Assembly (NCBI GenBank): GCA_964247055.1
Contig: OZ176052.1
Span: 3,224,001 to 3,288,000, forward strand
DNA: 64,000 nt
Origin: Paragordius varius
Lineage: Eukaryota > Nematomorpha
Direction of reading: 5' to 3'
In this document: positions 39,618 through 52,600 of the stretch, one piece after another
Numbering within the stretch: the first letter of the stretch is position 1
Layout: every line of letters starts with the position of its first letter
Made by a program: the position numbers and the translations under genes
The notes under the pieces: model-generated
What the model was told of the DNA's origin: nothing
What the model saw: the letters and a program-made list of their open reading frames with translations, nothing else
Databases searched by the model: none

Positions 39618-42600
39618 ATGTGGATCATCTTGTTTTTCACAGTTTTTTCATGTATTATCACACAATCAATGACCCTTAAAACAGATTTGTTAAGTCATTT
39701 CCCAACAGAAACACTACAAAGCAAAGGAGATATAAATTTGGGCGGTTTGTTTGAGATCTACCGCATGAATGAAAATGGTCTATTCTGCTCAACGGATTAT
39801 GACCAGGGTTCTTTAATTAAGGCATATTCCATGATATTCATGATAAATCAATGGAACACTCGACATTTTAAACCAGTTTACAATATAACCGTAGGTTATC
39901 TCATACTTCCGACGTGTGGGACCCAAGTCATTGGACAAGTAAAAATCTAGTATAAATTAGATAAGCTTTCTTATTTTTTAATGTTATCGTTTGCCTTGTT
40001 CAAAATTAACTCATACGATACCATAATTATACTGTAATTTTATTTTTTCATTTCATGTTATAAGTATGATATTATAAAATTAAATTATTAGGTCCAATTT
40101 ATAAGTTTTCAACCCCATCGCTAATAAGTAAGACAGTTCCTATAAAAAATTTTACGAAAATATTTATCTAAATTTACAAAAGGATTCAAAAGTAAAAAAA
40201 CGTTTATTTTAAAAAGGTAATACATGCGGACCAAACTTTTGATTAATTAATTGATCGGTGTACTAAATGTAATAAAAATTTAAAATTATTTACATAAGAT
40301 GATTTCATTTTATGTTATATTACCTTTATTACTTATACGATAAAAGAGAAGCCTTAGAAATTAATGACAAGATGTTACAGTAAAATCATATTACAGTAGC
40401 GTATGATAAAAAACACCAAATGCATGTAATAAAACAATTTCTCTCTATACTTTAGAATTATGTCTATTTAATTTTGGACAAAGTTGTTTTAAATATTAAA
40501 CTCTATTGTATATGTTTATTCTTCTAATATTCAAATTTTGTAATATCATTTATGTGTGCTCTTTTCATTAAGCAGATTTTGCCAGAATTTAAAGAATCTT
40601 TAAAAATATAATTAGCATTTTGTTTTTAATGTCAATAAATTTTAAATTATATTTAATTCAATAAAAAAGTTGCCGTACATTTATTAGGTTTAAATAAATA
40701 GATCTCAATTTTTATCTAACTAACAAATAGTTAATTTAAAACAAATCTGTAATAATATAATTTTTTCAGAATTAATTGTAATCAACATGGATATATAGAA
40801 ATAGCTTTTTCTAAGGATAATTTATCCACTAGTAACTCTATAGGAAAAACCTAAAATTTTGAAATTACGATTTTTTTGTAAATAATTGTTTTCTTTTTTA
40901 TCATATATTTTAAAACGGGCGTACTCGACACAAATGGCATCGCGGGCCTTAGGGTTATATATGGGCATACATTAATAATTTATATAGGTTTCAAACGTAA
41001 GATTCAAAAAATTTAAACCCAAACAAAATTTTTACTAGTTTTTGCCAAGAGACTTAATCAGAAAAATTGTTTAATTATCAATTTAACCAAGTTTTTTTCA
41101 CATATTTGTGCAAATTATGGATTTCCAAATTTTCGCGGGCCGCACATAAAGTCTCTGAGTGCCGCGTGTGTTAAAAATGAAAATTGGGTGGATTCAATAT
41201 TTAAACTCTTTTTTATAGTATAATTAGGACGTATTGAGCAATAGCATAAAAAGTAAATAATAACCAAATAGCAATCATTTAAACAATTTTCTGTTTTTGC
41301 AAGAATATTTTTTCATTTTCATTCGATTAGTGCTTTTAACACTTTATTTCTCTAGATAAAAACGACCCTGCTCATCATTTGAAAAGCAAAACATTTGCCG
41401 CTAAATATTTATTTATTTATTGCATTCGCACAATCCTTATTACTACAAATAAACTTTTATGATTTATAAATAATTTATTTAATTTTAAATGCATTTTGGG
41501 AAAATTTTTAAATCCGCTGCTATTAAAAATCAATATAAAAAGCTATTTAAGTTTTCGGGAATAGAAGTAAAATAATGAAAAAAAACGAAAATGTTTAATT
41601 CAGGGATTTAAGCCGTAACTGTAACCGCGGTTCCACACTCCTTTTTAATTTTTTTAAAACAGTTAACATTATTTATAAATTAAATTTCATTTAATTTGTT
41701 TTGAAAACATACCTTAAGTCTCTAGGAAAAAAGAAGCATGCATGGTTTGTATACATGTGACTATTCTGAAAATTCTATAAAGAAATTAGGGTAGGTAAAA
41801 ATTACAAAATTAAAACAGTTGATCAAAAAATAATTGATTCGGAATAAAATATTATCACACATAATCCTGTACGACCAAAATTATCCTGGCTTTTTCAGAA
41901 ATCGCTTTTTATTTGAATCGGATCCAGAAAAAATATTAACTTGAAAGAAGAAACGGTTACAGCTTCCAATGCATTGTTAAATAATAAATGTTTAAATTAT
42001 GTTTGGAAAAAAGCTTCAATTATAATTAAATTCCTTACTAACATATCAGGGGGTGAGATTTAAACCGTTGAATCAAATTATAATAGTAATAAACCATGTA
42101 ATTTACAATAACAGTAATTAATCTGAGAGGCATAGCTTGCATTTGTGTCGCCCGGTGCATGAATCCGTGATGGCGCCCCCTCCCTCTCCATCCACTCCTA
42201 GAATTTTTAAAAAAATCATCAAATTGAAACCGTGGTCTGACACTCCTAAATGGGTGATTTTTTTATGTATTATTTAAAATAATAACTTTTGAATGACTAT
42301 TTTTTTGAAATAAAATAAAATTTTTAAAATCCGGCACCCGTTCAACTATAACCTCCCTGGTGTATCAGCCCCCTTCCCCCCCTCTGATCTTTTTTTCATG
42401 GTAACATAAATCAAATTAACTACTTTGCATTACAACACATTAAGATTCGAAAATCAATTTATAGATTTTTAAATAAATATATTTTTTTCTAATGAATAAA
42501 ACACAAATCTTTCTAACCCGTTTTAGAAATATAATATTTTTTCTAAAATGATTCGAAAACCCGGTGTAAGGTTTATTAAGTATAGTTTTAAGTCACATTC

Positions 42601-45600
42601 GAAATAATTAAATAAGTTAAGTAAGAAAGTATTATAAATTTGAGAAAAAGTCCTGGTATCATTTTAAATATATTTAATGACTTGTACTCCATCAGTTTTT
42701 AACTGAATGCAAAAATTTAAATTTGCTTATTTTGTTGTACATAGTTTCAAAGCCTATTTTTCCAACAAATCCAACGTACATGGAACATAGTGGCCATTAT
42801 TGGCCCAACGACTAGCCGTGTTACCAGTTTTGTTTCACCAATTCTTAGCTTTTTTCAAATACCACAAATAAGCCCCGAAGCAAATGCCGTTACTTTGAAT
42901 GGGAAAATGTAAGTTTTAACCTTATTGAATTATATATTTTACGCAATTAAAGACATTTTTTGCTTAATATTAATTTGTTATCATGACCAAATAAATATAT
43001 ACATTGATAGGTTTCACTATTTGTTTCGCCTAACTTCACCCCAACAAAAGTATTTGGATGCTTTGATGGCCATCATAAGCTATTTTCAATGGAATGAAGT
43101 GTCCCTTATCTACTCCCAAGACGTTTACTACATATGGTATCGACGGCAAATTTTGAGCTTAGCAACCGCCAATAAATATTGTATTTGGCATGAAATTTCC
43201 ATACCCTTTTCAAATTTTACGCATTTGAAAACATCGGGCACATTTGTTAGCCAATTTAGTCGAGTTCTGAGGGCTCAAAATGCCCGGATTGTTATAATCC
43301 TACTAAATACTAATCAATACAACTTTGTAATAGAAATATTTCATCGGTTAGATCCGAATCCCAATTTATTATTTGTATTTGTGGAACATTGGCCCCTTAC
43401 CTATGAACTGGTACGCAACAACCTCACAAACGTTATAAATGGAGCCATAGTATTGACAGAGTTTACAAAAAACTCCCTAAACTATAAATCTTGGCTTATA
43501 AACTCAAACTTATCTTATGAAATTGATACTACATATCCCTGGTTCCAGCACCTCAATAATGGCATCCTAAATTATGTAAAAAATAATCCTGTATATCCTT
43601 TAGATCCGCGTATTATGTTAACCTTAGATGGCGTTAGCACGGCAATGTTTGCTTTAAATAATCTAATTAATACGGCTTGTGCACATGTGATAAAACGAAC
43701 GCCAGATTTGTTACAATGTATTACTGCAGTTGATTTATGGCCCTACTTAGCAAATGTGTCGTTCATTGGATTGTCAGGACCGATAAATTTTAATGGTGGT
43801 AATACAGTACATGAACCGTTAAAAATAGCAAATTTGAGATTTGTCAATAATAGCTTTACACTGCTAGCTGTTGGTAGGTATGATACAAGCCATTCACCAA
43901 ATCACTTAAGCATCTGGACACCGATAGTGTGGAGAAATTATGAGTTTAGTAACGCCGCTAAAGCCCCTAAATCAAGTTGTTCCGCACCGTGCAAAAAGTT
44001 TGAACGATCTATTATGACGGAAAGAGTGTGTTGTTGGACCTGTAAGCGTTGTGATGGAAGGATAATATTTTCTAATTGGTCATCATCTATTACTTCTTCC
44101 TCGCGTTCAACTCCACTTGAATCGACATATACAAGGTGTATCGATTGTCCAATCTATACATGGCCTAACGCTAATCAAAGTGTCTGTTTACCATTACCAA
44201 TAAAATATTACAGGTGAGAAGATATACGAATCGATGCAAATTAATATGTTTTTTGGGAATCTACTTTATACACGACTCTATGTCGTTTTAATAATTACAG
44301 GGTACAGAACCGGAATAAACCACCTAAATTAAACGGTTTTGAGATTTAAGCAGGAACCTTTTTATATGATTTGCATTGACTCTGGTTTAATTTTACCAAA
44401 ACGACACAGGTTTTAGCTGTAACTTTTTAAAAAAAACGGTCACATTTTTAAATTATAAAAAATTAAGCCGGTTCTAGTTCCAACATTATTACCAACTTTT
44501 ACAGTTTAAATAATTTCCACATTCATTAAAACCAAGTTTATTTTTCCCTTCAAAAATGCCATATAAATTCGGTTTAAACACTCGATTTTTGTGTGGTTAA
44601 TAATTTAATTTGCATAGATCCGCCTTAAATCTCTATATTAACATATTTAGCTCGTATGGTGTCTGGGCCTTCCTCAAATTCCTTAGCGGAATGGGCTTAT
44701 TTCTCTCCATTGCACTCGTTGTATATTATATCAACAATATGGAATCTACTCGATTCATATTTGAATATGGACCACTGTTAATTATTCATTACATTGCGCT
44801 AGTGTTAGGTTTCATCTCCCTTTTAGTCATGATCAATCAATACCCAAATGATAAAAACTGTGGAGTTGCTTTGGGACTGTATATCATTTCATTTTTCCTA
44901 GTCATCACATCTATAGCAAGTCGTCAATATCTAATCATTGTTAAATTTAAAACCAAAGTTACTGTGACGCTGAATAAAAAATACCACCGTACCCTGATTA
45001 CTTTCTTCACCGTATCAATCGTTTTACAGGTAAATTTTATTTTGCTGAACATTAAATAATTGTTTTATCATTGCAATTAAATGATGTCTGATAGGGAATA
45101 AATGCGATAGAATCATAAAGAAATCTGGACATGTGCATTTTACTAGTGTTGTTAGAAGTGCCGTTTACAACTTACCACAATAAATAATTTAATATCTGAA
45201 ACCGTGCATAAGCATGGGTTTAAACCGTTTAGTTAAATGGTTATAACGAAAAATTACATATTTTGGTTATTTATTGGATAACAAAATTTCAAATTTTTTT
45301 ATTTTTTTAAAAAATAGGGGATTACGTTCCATTTAAGTAATACTTAATACCTGATTGGTTTGCAGACGATAATTTTTATAATAATATTTGTTTAAAAATT
45401 GGCTAATATTCTGCAAAAACATTTATAATTATATATAGCTCTCATGCTTGGCGTGTAGGCATGCAAAATATCCTGGATAATTTATATATTTTAACCATTA
45501 ATTCTTAGATAATTCTTATCCTTGTGGATCATTTTATTGACCCGGCTAATGTGTATTCAGTTGAACGGATAGATACAAGGCATAATTCGTTTAGTGAAAA

Positions 45601-45937
45601 ACATAACCATTTCATTGAACGATATTGTAGCCCGTATGCCATCACCAATTCCCTGTATATTGTTCAGGTTGGTATAAATGTGTTAATGCTTATCTGGCTT
45701 CTCATACAATTGATCAACATAAATCGAAATTATCATATGGTACCGAAAGAAATTCAACTCTTTCAAATTTGCACAGCGTTATGCATTGTAATATACATAA
45801 TTGGCACATTACTGTACACATTATTTCAGGGATTTTCAGCGCTCATAACATTTTACATCTCATATAACGCAATTTTATACACACAATTATTTTATTTATC
45901 CATACCCAAAATCTTTGTCCCTCATCGGTTATCTTAA
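39618..45937 (+). CDS. Divergent class C GPCR (receptor A): Venus-flytrap, 9-Cys domain, 7TM
   Basis: Cell-surface receptor with a large ligand-binding ectodomain. Five exons (39618-39938, 42745-42908, 43011-44213, 44651-45029, 45509-45937) close to exactly 832 codons. A signal peptide (MWIILFFTVFSCIITQS) is followed by the flytrap N-lobe (INLGGLFEIYRM, NVTVGY-like NITVGYLILPTCGT), VAIIGPTTSRVTSFVSPILS and FQIPQISPEANAVTL. The nine-cysteine linker SSCSAPC...VCCWTCKRC...CIDCPIYTWPN...VC has all nine Cys. Seven hydrophobic segments follow. The TM4-5 loop holds LVDHFIDP and RYC, and TM7 ends LSIPKIFVPHR, like the PK motif of class C receptors. The ligand is unknown. An alternative acceptor at 44617/44618 would add about 11 residues before TM1. 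Intron 1 (2.8 kb) holds only repeat scraps. Confidence 0.85.
40905..41170. mobile_element. Decayed hAT-type element in receptor A intron 1
   Basis: The left part, CGGGCGTACTCGACACAAAT then GGCATCGCGGGCC, and the right part, TTCGCGGGCCGCACATAAAG then GTGCCGCG, form diverged inverted ends related to 55089-55375. No intact target duplication was found. Confidence 0.55.
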
Positions 45938-46178
45938 TTTATGCTATTATTATTATAACTTAATTATTTTGGAGTTCATTGCATATAGTATAAATTTTAT
46001 TCTTGTGGTTTAAAAAGGGTATGATATAAATTAGTAATCCAAAAATTGGCCAAAACTACGAATCAAGAAAGAATTTAATATCGATAAAAATAATAGGTAA
46101 GGCTCAAATAGCGAAAATCGCAATGGTAATATTTTTTAGAATAAAAAAATATATAATACTATCTATCATAATTTATAA

Positions 46179-48766
46179 TTATTTTAAAATGGATGATTGC
46201 TTTAATCTCTTCCATATTAGACTTTGGAAGTAATACTCAATCACATCAATGTCAAATATAACTTTTAGCCCGTATAAAAAGGTTGACACAATTTGAATGC
46301 CCAAACATGTGGTGAGTACAATTTTAGTTAATTTACTATCATCGCGACAAGATACAACGCGTATATTATATAATCTAATATGCTTGAGAGGGGGAGTTGT
46401 TTCGCCCTCTTCTGCACTTGCAGGGGTTTTAGTTTTGGCGCCAAAATCTTCAACATCTTCATCGTAATAGTAGTCTTCGTAATTGGCATCTTGATGGTAC
46501 ATTTGATCATAGTATTCATAGGATTTGGCTATAAATAAATTAAAAAATATTATTGGAGTATGGAATATTGAAAATAAGGACATAAAAATAGATAGGGGCA
46601 CTTTCAGTTTTGTGCTTTTTCCATAAAATTTAAAACTAATATGTATGTTGTAAATACAGTATGTGTAAGTATACATTGCTAGAAAATTATTCAGTATTGC
46701 CAAAGAGTAAATACAACAAAGGGCAGTATTATTGGCTAGTTGTAGTAAAAATTAAAATTAACTATAAGCCAATAATACTGCCCTTTGTTGTATTTTCTAT
46801 TTGGCAATAATTAATAACTTTCTAGGAATGCATACTTACTCATACTGTAATAATAAACGGCTTATGTATAAAATTGTCTTAAGGAATTGGAATCACCTAT
46901 ATTAGGCAAATAGGATCATTAACAACCGTTTCAATAATACTTACAAAAACTTTTTAATGTTTATAATTATTTTGTTTAATAACCTTAATATTGGTTGTTT
47001 CTATTTTTGAAAAATTAATATTTTTGCGGCTAATTAATTGAAAATACGTATAAAATTTTAGAATAATGAATGATATCAGGGTCATTTAACTGATAACATT
47101 GGACTCTAAATACTTTTTTGCAAAAAATACATTGGAACCAGAATACTGTTTAAACAGCTTATTGGCAAAAAAATTATTTGAAACAACCTTCGAAACCAAA
47201 ACCAACTGAATTTAACGGTGTTGGTTCCAATCCGTGTTTTAACGATAAGGCATAACATTGCACCATTTTTTATTTGTTTTACTAAAAATGAACACGTAAA
47301 CCCCTTATTCTGTGGATTGGATAAGATTACGATTATATATATTAATTTATAATTTGAGATTTTTTATATTTTTTTCGTATTCTCCAGAATATATTTAGAA
47401 ACTAGCTGTTATCTTAATTATAACTATTTTAAAATTTGTTAAGTTATTCCATAAAAAAACAATTGAATTTTAAATTTATTTTAATAAATTTAATTTGTGC
47501 CCTTAAATTACATTACAGACAATAGAATATAATTGTTATTAAACAGGCATAAATTTGCATTATTTTTCGTAATACTTTTAAACATTTATTACCATGTGCA
47601 TGCAATTTTTCTATATCTGGACTTATTCTTCCTGAAACCACGGAAGTTTTATTTGATTTTACGTGTCGTCTTTTCCTGAATATTTTTCCTCGTTTGGCTT
47701 GCAATAAACTTGATCGAGTGACATATTCGATTTCTTCTTGGTGGTCAAACTTAGGTAAATAGTAACAGGCATATAGGCCTTCCTCCGTATCACAATCACA
47801 GTCAAACAGAAATAATCGATTGGTTTTAGTTATAATGTGATATCTGAAAAGGTTTAAAATATTAACTTACAAATCAGTAAAAAAGAATTAAGATTTATAT
47901 CCTTTTAAAAACGCTGAGTTTTTTTGGCAAATCATTCCATACTTGGAAATCTTAGAAAATCGAATTTAGATTGTGCTAAGATAGGATTGCAAAATTGAAG
48001 GCTGGTTTTTAAAATATTATCGTGTAGATTCCTAAGATTTTATTTAACCCATCTATATTATTTTCATTAATAGTTTATAATTAAATTGGTGCATTAAATT
48101 TTTTTTAATATTCATATTAAAAAAGGGTGATAATGAAAAAATATATTTTAGATAACCTTCTTGTTTTTGGCACAAAAAGGTGAAATTTTCGCTAAAAAAT
48201 GTTATTTAAAGAAATATATTTAAAATTTAATAATGCAAGAAAAACTAAAAATGAGAGCGCCTTTTGTAAGAAATGCATAATGTTAACCTATATTCCGGTT
48301 TTAAAGCTGCAATTTTAACCCAAATAAACGTTCCCTGGTCTTCAGTTATATTTTTTGCCTGAGTGTCATCATTAAGTTGGAAAACCCGCTTTAATGAATA
48401 CTTTTCCCTTGGTGTTTCATTTTTGTCATGTTGAATTTGCCCAGATAATCTCCTTTTATTGCGTAACTTAAAATTTTTTATGGCCACACTGTTTGGGGAA
48501 AATATTTGCTGTAGATTTTTATTTTTAAATCCGTGACCTCTGAGAAATTCAAAAGGTTTTTCTTCTACGGGTTGTAAGACATCTTCGTCTTCTTCATCAT
48601 AGGTTGCCTCCTCTTGACAAAACAGTAGTAAGGAACCTTTATAGGGACAGGTTCGATGGACTACGGAATCAAATGTTTCATCATGTGAATCATATAACTC
48701 GACATTGATTAATATTGCCAACAAATATAAAATAGTAACGTGGTGGCAACATATTAGAGTAAACAT
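46179..48766 (-). CDS. Unrecognised secreted or membrane protein, three exons
   Basis: Exons 48766-48288, 47843-47593 and 46528-46179 join in phase to exactly 360 codons (359 aa); splice sites are TATAG/gttaac, cag/ATATC, CATG/gtaata and atag/CCAAAT. The protein opens with a signal-like hydrophobic stretch (about residues 5-23, ILYLLAILINVEL). It then has CPYKGSLLLFC, an acidic patch (YDEEDEDV), several dibasic sites (NKRRLS, LKRVF, FRKRRHVK), an FDCDCDTEEGLYACYY cysteine cluster, a Tyr/Asp-rich acidic segment (about residues 250-272), and a hydrophobic segment LTKIVLTTCLGIQIVSTFL near the C-terminus that could be a membrane helix. I know no family that fits. The cysteines and dibasic sites would suit a processed secreted precursor, but that is inference. 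It lies between the two receptors and is convergent with receptor A. Confidence 0.6.
46649..46856. ncRNA. Long intronic hairpin, possible small-RNA precursor or tiny MITE
   Basis: The left arm (46649-46736) and right arm (about 46766-46856) are reverse complements with few mismatches, separated by a loop of about 30 nt. The inner half is nearly perfect: TACAACAAAGGGCAGTATTA followed by TTGGCT pairs with AGCCAATAATACTGCCCTTT and GTTGTA. It lies in intron 2 of the unrecognised secreted protein, antisense or sense depending on strand. No coding potential. A microRNA-like precursor, a young MITE or a local palindromic duplication are all possible; the small-RNA label is the least certain part. 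Confidence 0.4.
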
Positions 48767-49603
48767 TGTGCCTTTTCATTTATATATTGTGAAATATACC
48801 CTATGTTTAGAAGCCTAAATTCTATGTTTGTTTAATACTGGTAAATGAGGAAGAACGTTCTAAACCTATACCATAAGATTAAACCAACAGTTTATAATTT
48901 TTCAGACCTATTGCCTTATTCATATAATGTGTGTCCAAATCGACGACATCATAATAAATTTATGTCTAGGTGTCCTAAAAGTATTAATAATTTATTAAGG
49001 TAAACCAATTTAATTTATGCGCAAATTTTATTGTCAACGCCAATACAATCCGTGCCATTAATGGAACGATGATTACAAACTTGTAACTTATTACCAAACT
49101 GTTTTTTCAATTAGTTTTTTTAATTAATGATAATTATTTTGACTTATTTTTTTTAGCGCAGCCTTTTGTATTTTTGCAAACTGATAACATATATATATAT
49201 ATATATAGATGTAGCACATTTTCATATCCTTTCAGAAAATTTTTAAATTTAAACAATATTAAAAATATTATAGCAAGTGTAGCATACATTTATTTACCAT
49301 AAATTATAAAAGGTATTATTTCAAAATAATTTGTACGCAATGGGAATAACAATTTAATATAGTAAACAGTCATTTTATTGGTTAGAAAGGTTTTCAAATG
49401 GTGAATGGAATATTGTTTGCAACTGTTAAAACATTATTTACCCTTTTCCCGCTTAAATTATACTCAGTATGTAAATTTAATTAGGAAATATAGCATAAGT
49501 ATGTAAACATCCAAAAAAATTTGGCCAATTAAAAATTTTAACCAATAATAAGGCTGTTAGGGGTATTATAAAAAGTGGTGAAAAGTACCAATTAAAATGC
49601 TTT

Positions 49604-52600
49604 TTAGAAAGCTTCATTATTTGGAACGTTAAAGTTTGAAGGTGTTCGGGGTAATGGTGATTTTTGCCCATTCATGATAAATTTAGCCTTGGGTACGGAC
49701 ACATAATATAAGTTTATGTATAAAACAATTAAATAAAACATTGCCCATGTAATGAGTGAAGGAATCCCTGTAAGGATAAAATAAAATATTGTTCCAGCTA
49801 AATACAGGAAACAACTTAAATTTGTGACCCATTGCAAATACATAATCTCCATATGAATCCCATACCTAATATTTGAATATAATACATATATATTATATAT
49901 AAATTATCCTTTTTTTCAAAAACAAGAGTTTCAACCAAAATATTTCATTAATAAATAATTAACAAAAAATAAATTATTTTGTTTTACCGAAATGAACTTA
50001 GGTTAATGGTCTGTAAGGTAAATATTACAAGACAAATAAGCTGCAAAGTTAATTGGATCCCCAGAAAATCACCCCGAACAAAAAAGGGAGAACAATATTT
50101 GTTCGCCTTTAACGTTTCGAATAAGCTAACAGTTTCATCGTATTCAAAATCATGTTTTGGCCTTGAAGAAAAATAAGCAAATTTTTCGGCGCCTTGTTCG
50201 TTGAATTGTATAACACTTTCACCTAGCCCAACATATATCCCAAACAAGACAATCTAAAATTATAAATATACTATTATTACGCTGTATGAATAGTTGAGAC
50301 TTTGCCGACAAAATACTTAAATAATGTATAAAACTCATGGGTCCTCTTACTTTTTACTTTCAAAAGTAATTTTTAAAATTAAAGTTGGTTATGTAAATTT
50401 GGCAGAAATTAGTTTTCCTATTGATTTTAATTTAATACCGAAATAGTTAAATAAAATAAAACAGTAAAGGGTAATCGACACATTTAGAAAGTTCAAATAC
50501 GTGCAGAGTCATGGATAGGTAATCCTTAATAATTATCGCGATCCATTTTTTCATATTTTTTAGTAAATGAAAAGTTTGATACTGGAATCACAAACATATA
50601 AATGCATTGCATAAAATCCATCAACTATACAATATACACAGTGTCCACAAATAAGCTGATGAAATATATATCTTAGGGAAATGTATCAGGATTATTATGG
50701 TGCTTTTGGCTTTTATGGGTATTTTTTTTGTAATAAGGACACCATAGAAAATAAAAATTTGCGCACATTTTTTAAATAATTTTTTTTGGTGAAAGCTAGA
50801 GTTTTTATAAAAAAAAACACTAAAATATATCGTAAACTATTTAAAATTGCAAAACAATATTTTTAAAAATTTTTAAGTCGACTCCAAAAGTCGCATTTTT
50901 ATACTCTTCTAAATTGGGCCACTCCTCTTAAAAACGCGAGAATGCCGGGTTATGCGATAAAAACTCAAAATATTTGCTAAATTTTGATATAAACTACAAA
51001 TAATTTTAAAAGTGCATAGTTTTTTAAAAAATTTAATTTTTAACATAATTTTGTTGAAGCGTACTTCATGATATTTTAAGTCATGAAGGAAACGGTTAAA
51101 AAAAACTTTAAGATATAATGAAAACACTAAGACCTAGACATTTAACACCTCAGAATTTTGATTGATAAAGGTATTCGTTGATCTCCAAATTTATGTTAAA
51201 TAAATATTGTGTTTTTTTACAAAAATTCACCAAAATTTTTAAACAAACGAACCTTTAATTAAACTGAAGCGAGAAAAATGTTTGGCATTATCGAATTATA
51301 ATAGAAAAAGTGTTTTTATAATATCTTAAAGCCTTCTTAAACCGTTTCCATAATGACTCAAATATTTAAAAGTACGCTTCTGCAAAATTTTGCTAATTAT
51401 ATTTTTGAAAAGTTATGCATTTTTTTATAAATATTTTTAGTTGATATAGAAATTTAGCATATATTTAAAATTTTTATCGTACCCAGCATTTTCGCGTTTA
51501 TTTTAAGAGGGCCCCATTTTAGAGTAAAAAAATGCGACTTTTAGAGCCCACATCATATATTTTTGGAAATATTGTTTTGCGTTTTAAATGTAGTTTATGA
51601 TATATTTTAATGATATTTTTGAAAATAAAGGCCGCTAGCTTTCACCAAATTTAAAAAAATGTGCGCAAATTTTGTCATTTTCTGATATGGACCACTTACC
51701 ACAGAAGTGTAAATACCCTTTTCAAATCAGCTTTTTCCTATTAGAATATAATTTCATCAGCCTAGCTTTTTATACCCCCCCTCCCCGATTGCGAACGCAA
51801 TGTATATGGCATACCAAACATGGTCGGATATTATTTGAAATTTGAAAATTGTACAATAAATTTTACAAAATGTGTATAGTATTTATCAATTTTTCCAAAT
51901 AGGTCATTATTATCATCAAGTGACCTATTTAGGTAAAAACTAAATCTCGATTAAAATTGAGAAGGGCAAAAATTATAAATACCTGAGCCATTAGTGATAT
52001 TCCTAGTAAATTCCAAATATTACGTTTGATTAATTCTTCTTTGGTCTGAGTTACGTTAGTTCGATATTTCTTAAGCACGACATATTGACGAGCCAAAAGA
52101 CTGACAAAAATAAACGTAATTGACATCGTGAAAGAAAATAAACTAGCGGCACATACGGGATACTTGGGCCATTTTACTAATACCATCATTATCGATGCAA
52201 AACCCAAAAAGATTCCGACATAATGAGAATGTAACAAGATGCGATACTCCAATCGAAAAGTAGTTGCCATATAATAAATGAGGTAAAAAAGAAGTGCAAT
52301 GCATGACAAAAATATCCCAAATGCGGCCAGAAAATAGAGGAAAGGCCACACTTGGTGATCCGCCACACGAATAACGGGTAAATCAAAACAACGACTTCGA
52401 TTCCGTTTTGGGGCAGTCAGGGCTGGACACATCATACATGTTTGAAAATTATTTTGGGCTAACATGGAGATTGGGGTAAAAATCATGCGCTTATTTTGGC
52501 AACTTCGACACGCCCAGCAACATTTTTGATCCGTGGTCATTGCCCTTTGATATGACTTACATGGCAAAGAACAACTGGACATAGGGGCTCCTGTTACATT

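Noticed and set aside
47750-47843. Group III phospholipase A2 in the secreted protein, suggested by FDCDCDTEEGLYAC
   Set aside because: The spacing differs by two residues from the CDCD...C of that family, and neither the calcium loop nor the HDxC active-site motif is present in any exon.
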